Position numbers and translations under genes: made by a program. DNA of 64,000 nucleotides. Origin: Neelides folsomi. Lineage: Eukaryota; Arthropoda; Collembola; Neelipleona; Neelidae. The notes under the pieces are model-generated. The model ran no database searches, was not told where the DNA came from, and saw only the letters and a program-made list of their open reading frames with translations. Location of the stretch: contig JAQGBZ010000178.1 in the NCBI GenBank assembly GCA_034687125.1, positions 62,001-126,000 on the forward strand, written 5' to 3'. Positions 38,229-49,546 of the stretch are shown piece after piece; position 1 is the first letter of the stretch, and each line of letters begins with the position of its first letter.

Positions 38229-41216
38229 ATGAATAGCATACAACTTAATAGCACTAATTCTACATTTGGAAATTATCATGATTTTCCATTTATTGCTCAA
38301 ATTAATTTTCGAAAAAGTGGCGAAAATTTTCGGGTTTGTGACGGAACGATTTTAACTCCTTTGTTGGTCCTCGCCGCTGCACATTGTTTGTATGGGAGAA
38401 ACGATTCCGACTTTGAAATTACTATAAATGATTATCCACGGGAAATTCTAATTTCACATAAAACCTCGAATTTCTCAAAATTGAATCTTTTTAAACAAGT
38501 AAAAGCTCCAAAGAAAGTTTACATCCATCCAATGTATAACGCAAGTTCCATTCCTCTTCACGACATTGCAATTATCGAATTCAATGATGAATTTGTATTT
38601 CGTCCTTTAATGACTTGGATCGCATCAAACCATTTTATACCAGGTAAATAATAAATAAAATGAATCATCACCTGTATGAAAGCAATAATATTATTGATTA
38701 AATATGTTATTTAATATATATTTTATACATTCTTTAATAATTAAATACTGCGTATTATATACAGCGTCACCGTAAAAAGGGTACAAATTCGTTCGCATAT
38801 CAATAAATCTAGCTTAAATAATATCCTTTATTTCGAAAGGAACGATACATTATTATATAAGTAGCTTAATTTAACTGTTATAATATACTACGCCTTTGAG
38901 GTCACGATGTGCTCACCCGTAAAATTATTATTAATACCAAAAATTTATTATATTTATCTATAGATCAACTTAACGCGGTATTACTTGGGTGGGAAAAGAA
39001 CGAGACAAAGATTAACAGAAAAGAAATTAAAAAAGTGAACATTAAATTATTAAGTAGGCATGGCTGCAATGAAATAATTTCTAAACTGTTTGATTACCAA
39101 ATTCCAAACATTTCAAATTGGATCATTTGCGGGGAATATGAAAACATTAAAGATGATATTTGTGATAAAAATTATGAGTGGGGACCTTTGCTTTGAAAAA
39201 GTAAACTCGTATTATTATTATTATAAAATTCCAAAATTGTCATTTATAAATACGTATTCTTCTATGGAACAAATTTTAATATTAAATTTATTTACATTTA
39301 TATTCTAGAAGCTTTTACCCGATTGGTAGCATATCCCAACGATTTTTTGTGTGGCTTGCCACTTTTGGAGCCAAGAACATTTTGCTCATCAAATAATTCA
39401 AAGTTTATTAGTTTTTATTCTTCTATGGGAAATTACTTTCCCTGGATCTCAAATAGAAATTACAAGTAATAAAGAAAACATTTTACTAAAATTTAAAATT
39501 ATTTTAATGCTATAATATTATTCAATTATATATGTATATAGTCTAATACTTAAGTATATTATATTGTAGCATTATAAATTATAATGTTACAATGCTGTAT
39601 ATATTTTATGAAAAATCGGTATATAATTTGAAATCATTATTTCATTTCATTAAATTATCATTAATTAAAAATATTTTAGAAAATCATATCAACCAACGAT
39701 ACCAAGAATTCCATGTGAAGAAGATCAATTTGAATGTGTTAACTTGAAATGTATAAATAATTCTTCCCTCTGTGACTATAAAAATGATTGCGGTGATGGA
39801 TCAGACGAAATGAAGTGTGGAAAATGTCATGGAAATTATCTTTGCAAAAATAATAAATGTATATTTCATCAATTTGTTTGTGATCTTGAGAACGATTGTG
39901 GTGACGGATCGGATGAAATTGGATGTTCACCATGCCAACAAGAAGAATTTAAATGTAAAAATGGGAATTGTATTAATTCAACTTTTGTTTGCAACAATTT
40001 TAATGATTGTGGAGATCGGTCAGATGAAACAAGATGTACAACTTGCGTTGGAGGTCTTTTTCGATGTCCAAACACTGACATTTGCCTCAATCAAACATCA
40101 CTTTGTAATGGAATCAAAGATTGCAAAGATGGCTCAGATGAATTTAATTGCGATCCATGCAAGAATGAACAATTCAAATGTAAAAATGAGAGATGCATTA
40201 GCAAACTTTTCGTCTGTGATTATGACAATGATTGTTTTGATTTTTCTGATGAATTTAATTGTGGAATTTGTAATGCAAATGAGATGAGATGTCGAAGTGC
40301 GAATAACATAACGTGCCTTGACTCAACATTGATTTGTAATGGAGTTAAAGATTGTCCGAATGGCCTTGATGAACTTGGATGTAAAAACTGCGGAAATAGG
40401 GAATTTTCGTGTTTATCAGATGGAAAATGCGTTTCACTCTTTGCATTGTGTAACGAATATAAAAATTGCATAGATGGTTCAGATTTATACAATTGTGGTA
40501 ATTGTTCCCTTGATGAATTTACATGCCGAAATGGTATATGCTTACCAAAGAATAAAACCTGCGACGGGGAAAATGATTGTAAGGATGGGACCGATGAAAT
40601 GAATTGTCCAAATTGTCCTTCATCACTTCTATTTACATGTAAAAATGGAAACTGTATAAAGTATGATGAAACCTGTAATCTGGTAAATGACTGTGGAGAT
40701 GGAAGCGATGAAAAAAATTGTAGAAATTGTATAGAAAACAATTCCACGTGCAATCATGGCATTCCAAAAACCACAACTACAACACCTAAACCAATTGGTA
40801 CTTCAAAATGCGGTCCTTATAATTTTGAGTGTGATAACAAAGACTGCATTGATTCAAATTTCAAATGTGATAATGATCGGGACTGTTCGGATGGCTCTGA
40901 TGAAAAAGACTGCGAAAATCATTGCCGATTTATATCACCATATCTATCACCATATGATTCTCTTGGATATAAATGTAAAAATGTAAAATGTGTCCCAATG
41001 AATAATCGATGCAATGGAATGAATGATTGTGGAGATCGACCTGACGAACTTGATTGCTTTACGACAGAGAGTGAACGCGAAAACGGAACTTATAATGATT
41101 CTCCAGTCCAGCTCAACTCCAGTTTTCATTTATACCATAATTATAATTGCCATTGTTTTTTTCTCTTAATTGTTGATTATATGGTCAAGTTCATTTTAAA
41201 ACGCTTTATTGTTTGA
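38229..41216 (+). CDS. Trypsin-like domain followed by 11 LDLa repeats
   Basis: Exons 38229-38643, 38964-39200, 39309-39465 and 39680-41216; every junction keeps phase (1, 1, 2), so protease and LDLa parts form one gene. The chymotrypsin-fold part has His52 (LVLAAAHCLYG) and Asp112 (HDIAIIEF). The GDSGGPL loop is replaced by KNYEWGPL, so the catalytic serine is lost: a serine protease homologue, not an enzyme. A TGA follows GPLL at 39194-39196, exactly where a cysteine normally stands; the chain resumes with KKAFTRLVAYPND and ends YFPWIS. Eleven LDLa modules and a Thr-rich linker follow. No signal peptide is seen, so a 5' exon may be missing. With a nonsense codon this may be a pseudogene, or an assembly error. 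Confidence 0.6.
39702..41065 (+). repeat. Eleven LDL-receptor class A modules
   Basis: Domain repeat within the fourth exon of the preceding gene. Each module of about 38 residues has six cysteines and most have the calcium-box pattern DCxDGSDE, for example NDCGDGSDEMKC and RDCSDGSDEKDC. Modules 5 and 6 deviate (DCFDFSDEF, CPNGLDE), and module 7 has SDLYNC, so calcium binding may be weaker there. A Thr/Pro linker (KTTTTTPKPIG) separates module 9 from 10. LDLa modules bind ligands or lipoproteins. Confidence 0.9.
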
Positions 41217-41252
41217 ACTTAATTATACATTTCACATAATATCTACTTATAT

Positions 41253-41395
41253 CGGGTGGGCCAGAGGTCTACACGTATTTTTAATTTCGCTAAAATTGGC
41301 AGGTACATACTTTATATGCCGTATAATATAAGTAAAACTTCATATTATTCAATTGGCTATTTAAGCATCTTTATTTGAGCAGAGATATACTCCGC
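41253..41395. mobile_element. Degenerate copy of the GGGTGGGCC mini-MITE
   Basis: Starts CGGGTGGGCCAGAGG after TAT, like the left ends at 37329 and 37733. Internal TATTTAAGCATCTTT and ATATACT match the interior and right side of the 37329 element. No clean right inverted repeat remains. A decayed relative. Confidence 0.4.
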
Positions 41396-41457
41396 ATGAG
41401 ATTAACCCTTATATCATTCTAATATTGAAAGATTAAAATAATATTTCTAATAATCCG

Positions 41458-41568
41458 AATCAAGCTCAAGTTCATTTTTTGTTTATATTATTATAATTTT
41501 TGGTACTGCTGTATTTGTCATAGTTGTTTTTGTTGTGGCCAAGAAATTCTTTATTTACTTGGGCTAAC
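41458..41568 (+). pseudogene. Orphan membrane-segment exon, copy 2
   Basis: An open frame ending TAA at 41568 encodes ESSSSSFFVYIIIIFGTAVF then VIVVFVVAKKFFIYLG. It closely matches the membrane tail of the LDLa pseudogene at about 37159-37256 (ESSSSSFFIYIILIFGIVVF). It lies 3' of the intact LDLa array and could be an alternative last exon or a left-over duplicate. Confidence 0.55.
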
Positions 41569-41640
41569 TAAAATTGAATAAATCATTCTATCTTTCAATT
41601 AAACGTTTTATTGCAAATATTTGTAAAATCGTTTGTGATA

Positions 41641-41751
41641 AAAATAATGATTTATATTATAATTTTTGGAATTGTTGTTTTGATCATAATTGTTGCTGTA
41701 ATAGCCAAGAAATTTTACTTTAAATATATTATGTATAATTTTAATTATTAG
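41641..41751 (+). pseudogene. Orphan membrane-segment exon, copy 3
   Basis: A frame encoding SFVIKIMIYIIIFGIVVLII then IVAVIAKKFYFKY, closed by TAG near 41751. The IYIIIFGIVV core and AKKF juxtamembrane residues match the copy at 41458. Probably another duplicate of the LDLa gene's 3' membrane exon. Confidence 0.45.
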
Positions 41752-41978
41752 GTATGTTGGTTCTTTCCGAATATAAATAACAATCATTAAAAATAAAATA
41801 CTTAGGTTGTAATAAAACATTGCGGTCTAATTGATTACATAAATAACATTTTTAATAATTAATTAATAAGAGTTCATTAATATGTAAGAGCTTATTTATC
41901 CAGTTAAAATTATTGCATTGATAAGTACATTGAAATTAAGGTAAAAGGACAAACATTGTATTATCATAATTATATAGG

Positions 41979-42050
41979 TACTTATGATACATACAGTTAC
42001 ATTTGCCATTGTTATATCTATTTTAGTTATTCTTGTTACTCTAGGATAAT
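41979..42050 (+). other. Possible fourth membrane-segment exon
   Basis: After a TATATAG acceptor-like site, an open frame reads VLMIHTVTFAIVISILVILV then TLG and a TAA at 42048-42050. Hydrophobic like copies 1-3 but without clear sequence identity, so it may be coincidence in AT-rich DNA. Confidence 0.25.
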
Positions 42051-42375
42051 TACTAATTGACTGCTTTATCAAATTGGATGACTGTATGACATTATGAAAT
42101 AGGTGTTTGATAACTTTTGATTCTATTATTATAGGATTAGTAGAAGCAATAACAATTTTGATTATTTAAAAGACAATACTTGTTTTATAATATGGAGTAT
42201 GTACTTCAGTACCAAAAAGAATATTCGAAAGTATAAAACATAAAAATTAACAATATATGATGCACCATTTTATTTTACTTTATTGCTTGTAACCTTAAAA
42301 TAAATAAATTATAAAAATACTAATAGTTTTAAAAACATACAACTTTTGTTTAATTAATAAAATCGCAATTTAAAA

Positions 42376-45347
42376 ATGATAAAAATAATTTTCTTTTCTT
42401 TAATTTTGACGCTTACCAGTGTCCATGGGTAATTTTCATCATTTATTTTTAATAATTATTTATTTAAAATTATTTAAAGAGTAATATTCAGAATTTACTG
42501 TTAATTTAAAGTAAATCACTTTGGACATGGGAATGTGTTGAAGACACAATTGATGGCCCTTCATGTCAAAGAAGATTAAACCTCAATGAAGAAAATCAAA
42601 TTTTTGTCGAAAATATTCCCATGGAAGTTTGTTGGTTGACTTGCGGAAAATTTGGTTCACTTTGGCCTTTCCCAACAGGACAAGTAAATTAATAATTAAA
42701 TTTAAAATATTGAGTATAAATTTATAAAATAAAATACGACATTTATATACCTTTAATATTTAATTTTTTATATTCACCGAAGACAGCCTTAAGCAAAAAA
42801 GTAGTAGCAATAAATTCCAATGAAATTAAGTTGTCAAAAATTCAATCACCGAATCAAGATATCGATCAAATGATTCAAAAAGCATTTATGAGTTTCAACA
42901 ATTCAGTTCATTCTGTAAATATTCATTCTTAATTAATGTAATTAATCAAATATTTTAGTTAATAAGTTATTTAATTATTTATAGTTAATTGAAAGCGAAT
43001 TTGAAAATCCAGAAATTAAAAAAGGTTTGAAAATAGAAGTTTTTGTTACAAGTCCGCTAACGTCATTGAACATTTTGGATAATATTGATGAATCCTATAC
43101 ATTGACATTACTGGTAAACATTTTAACATAAACGCATTTAATATAATTGCGAGTATATAGTACAGGTATTACTATTATTTACTATTAAAATTGCTTATAT
43201 ATATATATTATTTTATCATATCAAACACTTCATCGTGCAGGATAATGAAAATGAAGAATTAACAGCTTCCATCGGGGCAGAAACTTTTTTTGGTGCGCGT
43301 CATGCGTTTGAAACACTTTCGCAGCTTATAGCTTATGACAATGAAAATTCATCTTTAAAAGTAAAAAAATACTTTATTTTTTATGAATATGCGTATTTAT
43401 TATATGTAAACTCTTACAATGCTGACAAGTTTTTTTCCCATTTCAGATAATTAATGGTGGTTCGATTGTTGATAAACCAAAATTTTCATATCGAGGCGTG
43501 CTCATCGATACTGGAAGAAATTATATTCCCTTTAAAGCATTACGTAGAATGGTCGATGGTCTCGCAGCAAATAAACTTAACGTTTTACATTGGCATTTAA
43601 CAGAAAGCAATTCATTTCTATTTGAATCTAAGCGCGTCCCACAAGTATACCTTATATGGTTTTGATCCGATTACACATACCTAAATATACATCACACATA
43701 CTTAAAATAATTTTTCCAATAATTTTTTAATGATGAATTTTTTTTATTAATTTAGATGAGCAGATTTGGAAGTTTTGATTCTAAAAAAATATACAAAGAA
43801 TCGGAAATTAAAGAATTTATTTCTTATGCACTTCAACAAGGAGTGAAAATAATTCCGGAATTAGATGCACCCTCACATGCTGGTAAACATTTGTTTGTTA
43901 AAATTAAGTAAACTCCAATTAATTTATTGTTCCTTATCAAAATATCATAACTTAATTATTTCAGGTAATGGTTGGCAATGGGGAAAATTAAACGGATTGG
44001 GAGATTTGGCAGTTTGTGTTGAAGCCCAACCTTATAGAGATTATTGCATTCAACCTCCTTGTGGACAATTAAATCCATTGAATGATAATATGTACACCAT
44101 TTTGGGTTAACTCTTAATAAATTTAACTCATTAAATTATTTTTAGTTTATTGAAGAATTAGAGATCTTATATGTGAAGGCACTTTTGAAAACACCAAATT
44201 TTGTGTTATTTGAATAGGAGATTTATACAAAGATTTTCTCGACACATTTGACCAAGATGTGTTTCATATGGGCGGTGACGAAGTTTCATTTAAATGTTGG
44301 AATTCAGTTGAAGATATTACTAAATGGACAAACGAGACAGGAAATAGTTTGATGGATCTTTGGGGAGTTTTCCAAGAACGAGCATTTTTAAAATTAAAGG
44401 AAGCAAATGGAAATGTTAAACCGATAGTTTGGACATCAGAAATGACAAATTCTGCTAGGAAATTTTTGAATCCATCTGAATATATTATTCAAGTTTGGAG
44501 CAATTGTATACAAATATTTTATATTGTAACGTTAATTCTCTTAATTATCATTTTCTCTTAATTATTCAAAGCAGTATATTACATTTAATTTTAACACAGC
44601 AAGTGATGGAGTCATAAAAGAAATTTTAGATGAAGGATACAAAGTTATTTTCTCTAACAACGACACAATGTATTTGGATCATGGTTTTGGACCTTGGCGT
44701 GGAACTGAAAACAAAGCAAAAATGATATTTTGGCAGGTATTTAAAGTTGATTTATTTAATTGTTATAAATATACGAGTTGAGCATAAAATATCATTTTAT
44801 TCAATTCTTATTTCTATCTGCTTTTGTTTCACTTTATAAAAATAATTATTCATTTCCAATTTTTATAGACACTTTATGGACATGATATTCTCAAAAATGT
44901 CGAAAATTCAATTGGAAAGACCAAAACGGAGCAACTTTATAATTCGGGAAATATTTTAGGTGGTGAAGCAACACTTTGGTCTGAAAAAGTAATATACCAT
45001 ACTTACCCTGAAATATAATAAATAATGTATTATACTTCAAATTTGAATATACCATATTGTAAATATTTTCATAACACTAAATAAAAATAAGTATGCAGTT
45101 TTACAAGGTTACAACTTTAATGTGAAAAATTATTATCCAGGGAGACGAACATAACATGGATTTTAAATTGTGGCCAAGATCCTCTGGTTTGGCTGAACGA
45201 CTTTGGAGCAATCCAGAAGAACCAACGAGATTTGCATATCCAAGATTAATCCAGCAAAGGGAAAGAATGCTCAAAAGAGGAATTTCCTCTGACACTCTTT
45301 TACCTGAAGCTTGCCGATACATTTGGGGATTTTGCGATGATTTGTGA
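42376..45347 (+). CDS. Beta-N-acetylhexosaminidase, GH20 (chitooligosaccharidolytic type)
   Basis: Removes terminal N-acetylglucosamine from chitin oligosaccharides or glycans; secreted. Twelve exons: 42376-42428, 42512-42683, 42783-42914, 42985-43113, 43241-43360, 43447-43644, 43756-43882, 43965-44105, 44218-44505, 44600-44736, 44869-44988 and 45141-45347; 1824 nt, 607 residues, all phases match. MIKIIFFSLILTLTSVHG is a signal peptide. The family core is plain: RGVLIDTGRNY, NVLHWHLTES, PELDAPSHAG, and the catalytic pair Asp378-Glu379 in HMGGDEVS, then the C-terminal ERLWSNP. TESNSF replaces the more usual TDSQSF. Length is normal and no lesion is seen. It converges on the gene at 45608, whose 3' end lies 261 bp beyond the stop. 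Confidence 0.95.
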
Positions 45348-45586
45348 ATTGTTAAATGATTAAGTAATTTATAAATATGCTTAATGGTTAATGGCAAAAT
45401 TAGTTAACCAATTAAAATTTTAATATGTTTTATTGTTGTAAGTGTATTTACATAATCATTTTCACTTAATTATTAATTAATTTATAAAAATTTCATAAAA
45501 ACTTATTTTAAAGTTCAGTACTTGTACTGGTAATTTTTGATAAACTATTTGGTATAATAATGCTAAAATGATTAGTTAAATTGCAC

Positions 45587-45592
45587 AATAAA
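45587..45592 (+). terminator. Poly(A) signal of hexosaminidase
   Basis: AATAAA 240 bp after the stop codon, in the short interval before the convergent gene. Placement is right for cleavage and polyadenylation; alternatives cannot be excluded in AT-rich DNA. Confidence 0.4.
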
Positions 45593-45607
45593 AATGTTTT
45601 CATTTAT

Positions 45608-46409
45608 TTAGGGTCTTCTACTTGGCGGTTTCATCTTTTTAATTGGCTTACTGTAATAGTCTTTAACACATCCATATTTATACGTGTAGCGTTCACCAGT
45701 TTTACAGAATAAATTTGACCCTGTTGGTGAATTAATACTCAAAGGCTTGATGCATTTTGCCACCATGTCTTCATATTTAATAATTCCATCTAATTCTTGA
45801 TTTCTTCCATTTCTTGTTGAGCAGGGAGATCCCAGAAATACACATTTATTATTTACATAAACAACCCTTTGGACTTCTTCACCCCGATCTAATAAATTCT
45901 GAATAAAACTATGACAGGGATTCGTTCGACAACGAAAAGATTTATCTGCATTTATCACCAGCCATTGTTGGGATCTGCAATATGCCTATATATACAAAAA
46001 GAACATCATTTCAGATAAATAATAAATTCAAGTAAAAATAATTATTTATTTAAAGTACCAAAGTTTCAATTAAAAATATATTGATTTTAAACAATTTACC
46101 TGCTCATTAACAAAATAACATTGATTTGTATTTGGATGAAAAATGAGCGGAACTTCGCTTATTTTAGAGTCACAGACACAATTTTCTGTGTTGTAATCGT
46201 AAAACATATTATTTCCACATGTGCTGGTTTCTTCTTCATAATCAGTTTCTTCAGGGTCACTAAAAGTTCAAAAGATATGTTTTAAAATAATAGATTAATA
46301 TAAAAGTGTTAAATGGTATCGGTTACACTTACTTTGCTGGAAATGCTTTATTGTTTGCATAAAACGTAATTAAAAAAATTGCAGTGAATTCAAATTTAAA
46401 AACATACAT
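45608..46409 (-). CDS. Small cysteine-rich secreted protein, DUF4789-like
   Basis: Three exons on the minus strand, 46409-46333, 46259-46100 and 45985-45608 (phases 2 and 0), 204 residues. MYVFKFEFTAIFLITFYANN is a signal peptide, followed by an acidic stretch (DPEETDYEEE). The core has CVCDSKISEVP, FHPNTNQCYFVNEQAYC and CRTNPCHSF, then a cysteine-rich C-terminal half ending in a basic tail (KKMKPPSRRP). The CxCD, HPxTxxCY, (G)xC order recalls the arthropod DUF4789 family of secreted proteins of unknown role; that assignment is from memory of the pattern. A broken relative appears to lie at 30640-31640. Confidence 0.8.
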
Positions 46410-47614
46410 TTCAATAATTGGCAGAAAATTGCATGCAAATAAAAGTTTTGCAAATTAGCAATTATGGTTAATTATTTATGTTTGAAATATTGAATAGAAA
46501 ATCTTTGTTTACATTATTCAATTAATTTTAGTCTAAAATAACAAATGATTTTAAGTTTACTTTAAATAATTTTAAATCTAAAAACGTGTAACTTTCGATA
46601 CGTTAGGTTTAAAGTTTGTAGATTTGTAGTCTGTGTTTGTAGACTGTAATTGTTTTGTGGACTGCTATACTGGAAGGAATTTCATTGGCATATTTAAATT
46701 AACAAATTATTCCGGTTTAACAAGAAATCAAAAAAATACTCTAAGCAACATCATAAAAGGAGTCGTTTCCAAGAATCTCTCTTTCTGGAATTTACGTTTC
46801 AAAATTACGTTTGGGATTTTATTGTCATAATTACCTAGTAAATTAATGCCAAAAATAAAATCCCCATTTCCTAATACTTTATTTTCACATTAATGACAAA
46901 TCTTATTAAAAATATTAATTTTAATGAATGAATAGAGGTTTTATTAATTTCTATAAAAATTATTATTAAAATCCAATATAAAGAAAGCATTTTAAACATT
47001 GTTTAATTAGTTTGATTTTACATTTACGCATTTAAAAAAATCTCATAATGGCTGATTGGTTAACGGGGAAATAATTAGAGCATTAGAAATGATGAACTAA
47101 ACGTTGAAATTAAAAAAGAAAATCTTGATTCCTTTTCTGTTCATTTACAAAGGAATAATCCAAGGAGAACTGGTTTCATTAATGCAATGTAGTGTTATAA
47201 AAATTCCACTCACATGGTACATAGAAAAGGATGCTATATTTGCTATTAGATGTTTTATATTGTTTTTTATTTTATTATGTTATTGAAGTAAAACATTTTC
47301 CTGCAAACTGTAGATAAATTCCTTTAAATGTATATGTGTAAATACAATTACAAAAGATTTTTCTATCTGAAGTTCAAGGAGATGAACTTCAAAATGTACT
47401 TATTATTTCCTGCTTGTGTCAATGGATTAGTTGTAATTAAATAGTAATGAGAAAAATGTTCATTTATCCCAATGTTCATTGCAGTTAAATCGAATAAATA
47501 ACAGCCACATTAAAGTATTCAGTTTTTATTATAAGTGTAGGTACAGTACTAACATTCCATAGGAATTCCAAATAAAATAAAATCACAAAATTTTAGCAAA
47601 TTTGAAGCCGAACA
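46410..47614. other. Divergent intergenic region
   Basis: 1.2 kb between the start codons of two divergent genes, so it should hold both promoters. Short ORFs at 46633-46830 and 47104-47286 are low complexity. No repeat or RNA gene is recognised. Confidence 0.5.
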
Positions 47615-48884
47615 ATGGAACTTCAGCATTTGATATTTGGATTTTTTAGAATTTTGTGTACAGGAAGCAGTTGGATTTTTAGTCGGTTGAGAAATGTTCG
47701 CTTAAAGGAAGAAAATTGTAATTCGGTTGTTGATAAAATTGTTATTGTTACTGGAGCAAATTCAGGAAGTGGAAAAGCTCTGGCGGAATTATTGGCAGCA
47801 CGTGGAGCTACGGTCATCATGGCTTGCAGGAATTTAATAAATGCTAAAAAAGCTGCTGAAGAAATTCAAAGCAAAAATCCGAAAGCTAAATTGGTAATTT
47901 TAATAAATAACCATTAAATATATTATTTTAAAAAAGTTTTTTATATTTTTTTAATAAATTCTGTGTAGTAAATTAATTGGGAGATTTCTTATAGGATATT
48001 TTACGCTTAGATCTTGAAGATTACGAATCAATTAAACAGTTTGTAAAAGAGGTTGAAGCCAAATATCAATTTATAAATATTCTAATTAATAATGCTGGAG
48101 TATTCAATTTAACAAATAAAATAATAAGATCAAAAACTGGGAATGAAGTTCATATGGCTTCTAATTATTATGGGCCGTTTGTTCTTACAAAACTACTCGT
48201 TCCATTATTTAAATTAGATGGTCATTCTAGGTATGATAAAATAAATACTTTAATAAATATAATTTAACAGATAATTGCAATTAACGTTTTAATATTTTTC
48301 TATTAAAGGATTGTGAACGTTGGGACTTCTTTTTTAATGCTTGGGAATATAAATCTTGAGGATTTAAATTCATTCAAAAATCCTAATTTTGGATTTGGAA
48401 ATACAAAATTGTACGGAAATTCAAAACTCGCCCAAGGTTATTTTTCTTACGAGCTGAGTAAGAAAGTTCAAGAAACAAATATAAAAGTTTATTCAGTATG
48501 CCCGGGACTATTTAAATCTGAATTGGGAAATGTTGACACTTGTTTAATAGCATCTCTGAAATATTTAATTTACCTTGTTTTATCAATGCCAGTGGATCGT
48601 GTAAGTAATCAAATAATTTTAATTTTAATTGATAACTGATAACACTTATATTCTTATTGTTATTATTAATTTACTTATTATTATTGAATAATTCGTATTT
48701 CAATTTATTAAAGGCATGCGAAAGTATTTTGTATTGCGTTTTATCAAATGAAGTGTCCAATGAAACTGGAAAATATTATCGACATGGAAGAATATGGCCC
48801 AAGATGTCCAATGCTTTCGATGATGATTTAAGCAAATCTCTATGGGATCAAACGGAAACTGACTTGCAACATATGAACATATAA
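47615..48884 (+). CDS. Short-chain dehydrogenase/reductase, retinol dehydrogenase 11/13-like
   Basis: NADP(H)-dependent oxidoreductase of retinoid- or lipid-aldehyde type, membrane anchored. Exons 47615-47893, 47995-48230, 48309-48600 and 48714-48884, phases 0, 2, 0; 325 residues. A hydrophobic N-terminus (LIFGFFRILCTGSSWIF) resembles the family's membrane anchor. The Rossmann motif is TGANSGSG (residues 46-53), with Ser where Ile is usual. LRLDLEDYES, NNAGV and the active-site Tyr207-Lys211 (YGNSK) are present. The catalytic-serine strand reads RIVNVGTS rather than RIVNVSS, so the serine may be shifted by one position. VCPGLFKSEL matches the family's PG motif. Length is normal. Substrate is unknown. 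Confidence 0.9.
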
Positions 48885-49546
48885 AATTCATGATAAATAC
48901 ACATACGATTGGATAATACTAACATTCAGCAAATTATTTATTATTGAAACTGCGATATACTATAGTTCATTGATTTAGATTAACATAATTATAATCCATA
49001 GCCATTGAAATTGTATTAATCTAAATCAACCCAAAGCGCGCGAAATGGATTTGTTCAACGGCAGGTAGTAATAGAGACCATATTATAGGGTTGAGTGTCA
49101 TTTAATGTACTTATAGCACACATGTATGTTAAACCTTTATGTAATAACAAATCTTATTCACTCAAATTTTCGGAATTTAACGAAATATTTAGCTAAAAAG
49201 AACTTGGAATGACTGGCAATTTATTCGTGAAAGGATTTTCCTTAAAATTTATTTTTGCTTTTCGGAGAAGGTAACCATTACTTTCCGTTTCCCGTCGGTG
49301 AGGATGAGGAAGGTAAATTATATTTACTTGAACGTTATTGACATATTTAGTAGTCATAAGTCATAAATTAATTTGTTATATTTCTAACTAACTTGAAATA
49401 TAAAGTTAAGATTTAATACAATCTATAGTTTTAATTAAGATAAATAACAAAAAGTAGGTAAGTAATATAAATTACTAAAGCAGTGTTTTGTACCTAACCT
49501 ATACTAAATCGCTTCTAATAAGTAATTATTATTAACACTTGGTAAA
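48885..49546. other. Intergenic, with imperfect hairpin near 48960-49030
   Basis: Contains CTATAGTTCATTGATTTAGA and, about 50 bp on, the complementary TTAATCTAAATCAA. The CTATAGTTCATT start resembles the ends of MITEs A and B, but no clean right end is present. Otherwise featureless. Confidence 0.35.

Noticed and set aside
40220-40753. 177-codon minus-strand ORF across the LDLa array
   Set aside because: It is the mirror of repeated LDLa codons and its composition follows from them; the plus strand has the conserved modules.
36104-41216. Idea that the upstream LDLa block and the protease gene are one gene
   Set aside because: The upstream block ends with its own membrane span and stop and has frameshifts; no phase-consistent splice to 38229 was found.
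46633-46830. 65-codon plus-strand ORF upstream of the dehydrogenase
   Set aside because: No recognisable motif, no neighbouring splice-compatible exon, and composition typical of intergenic DNA.
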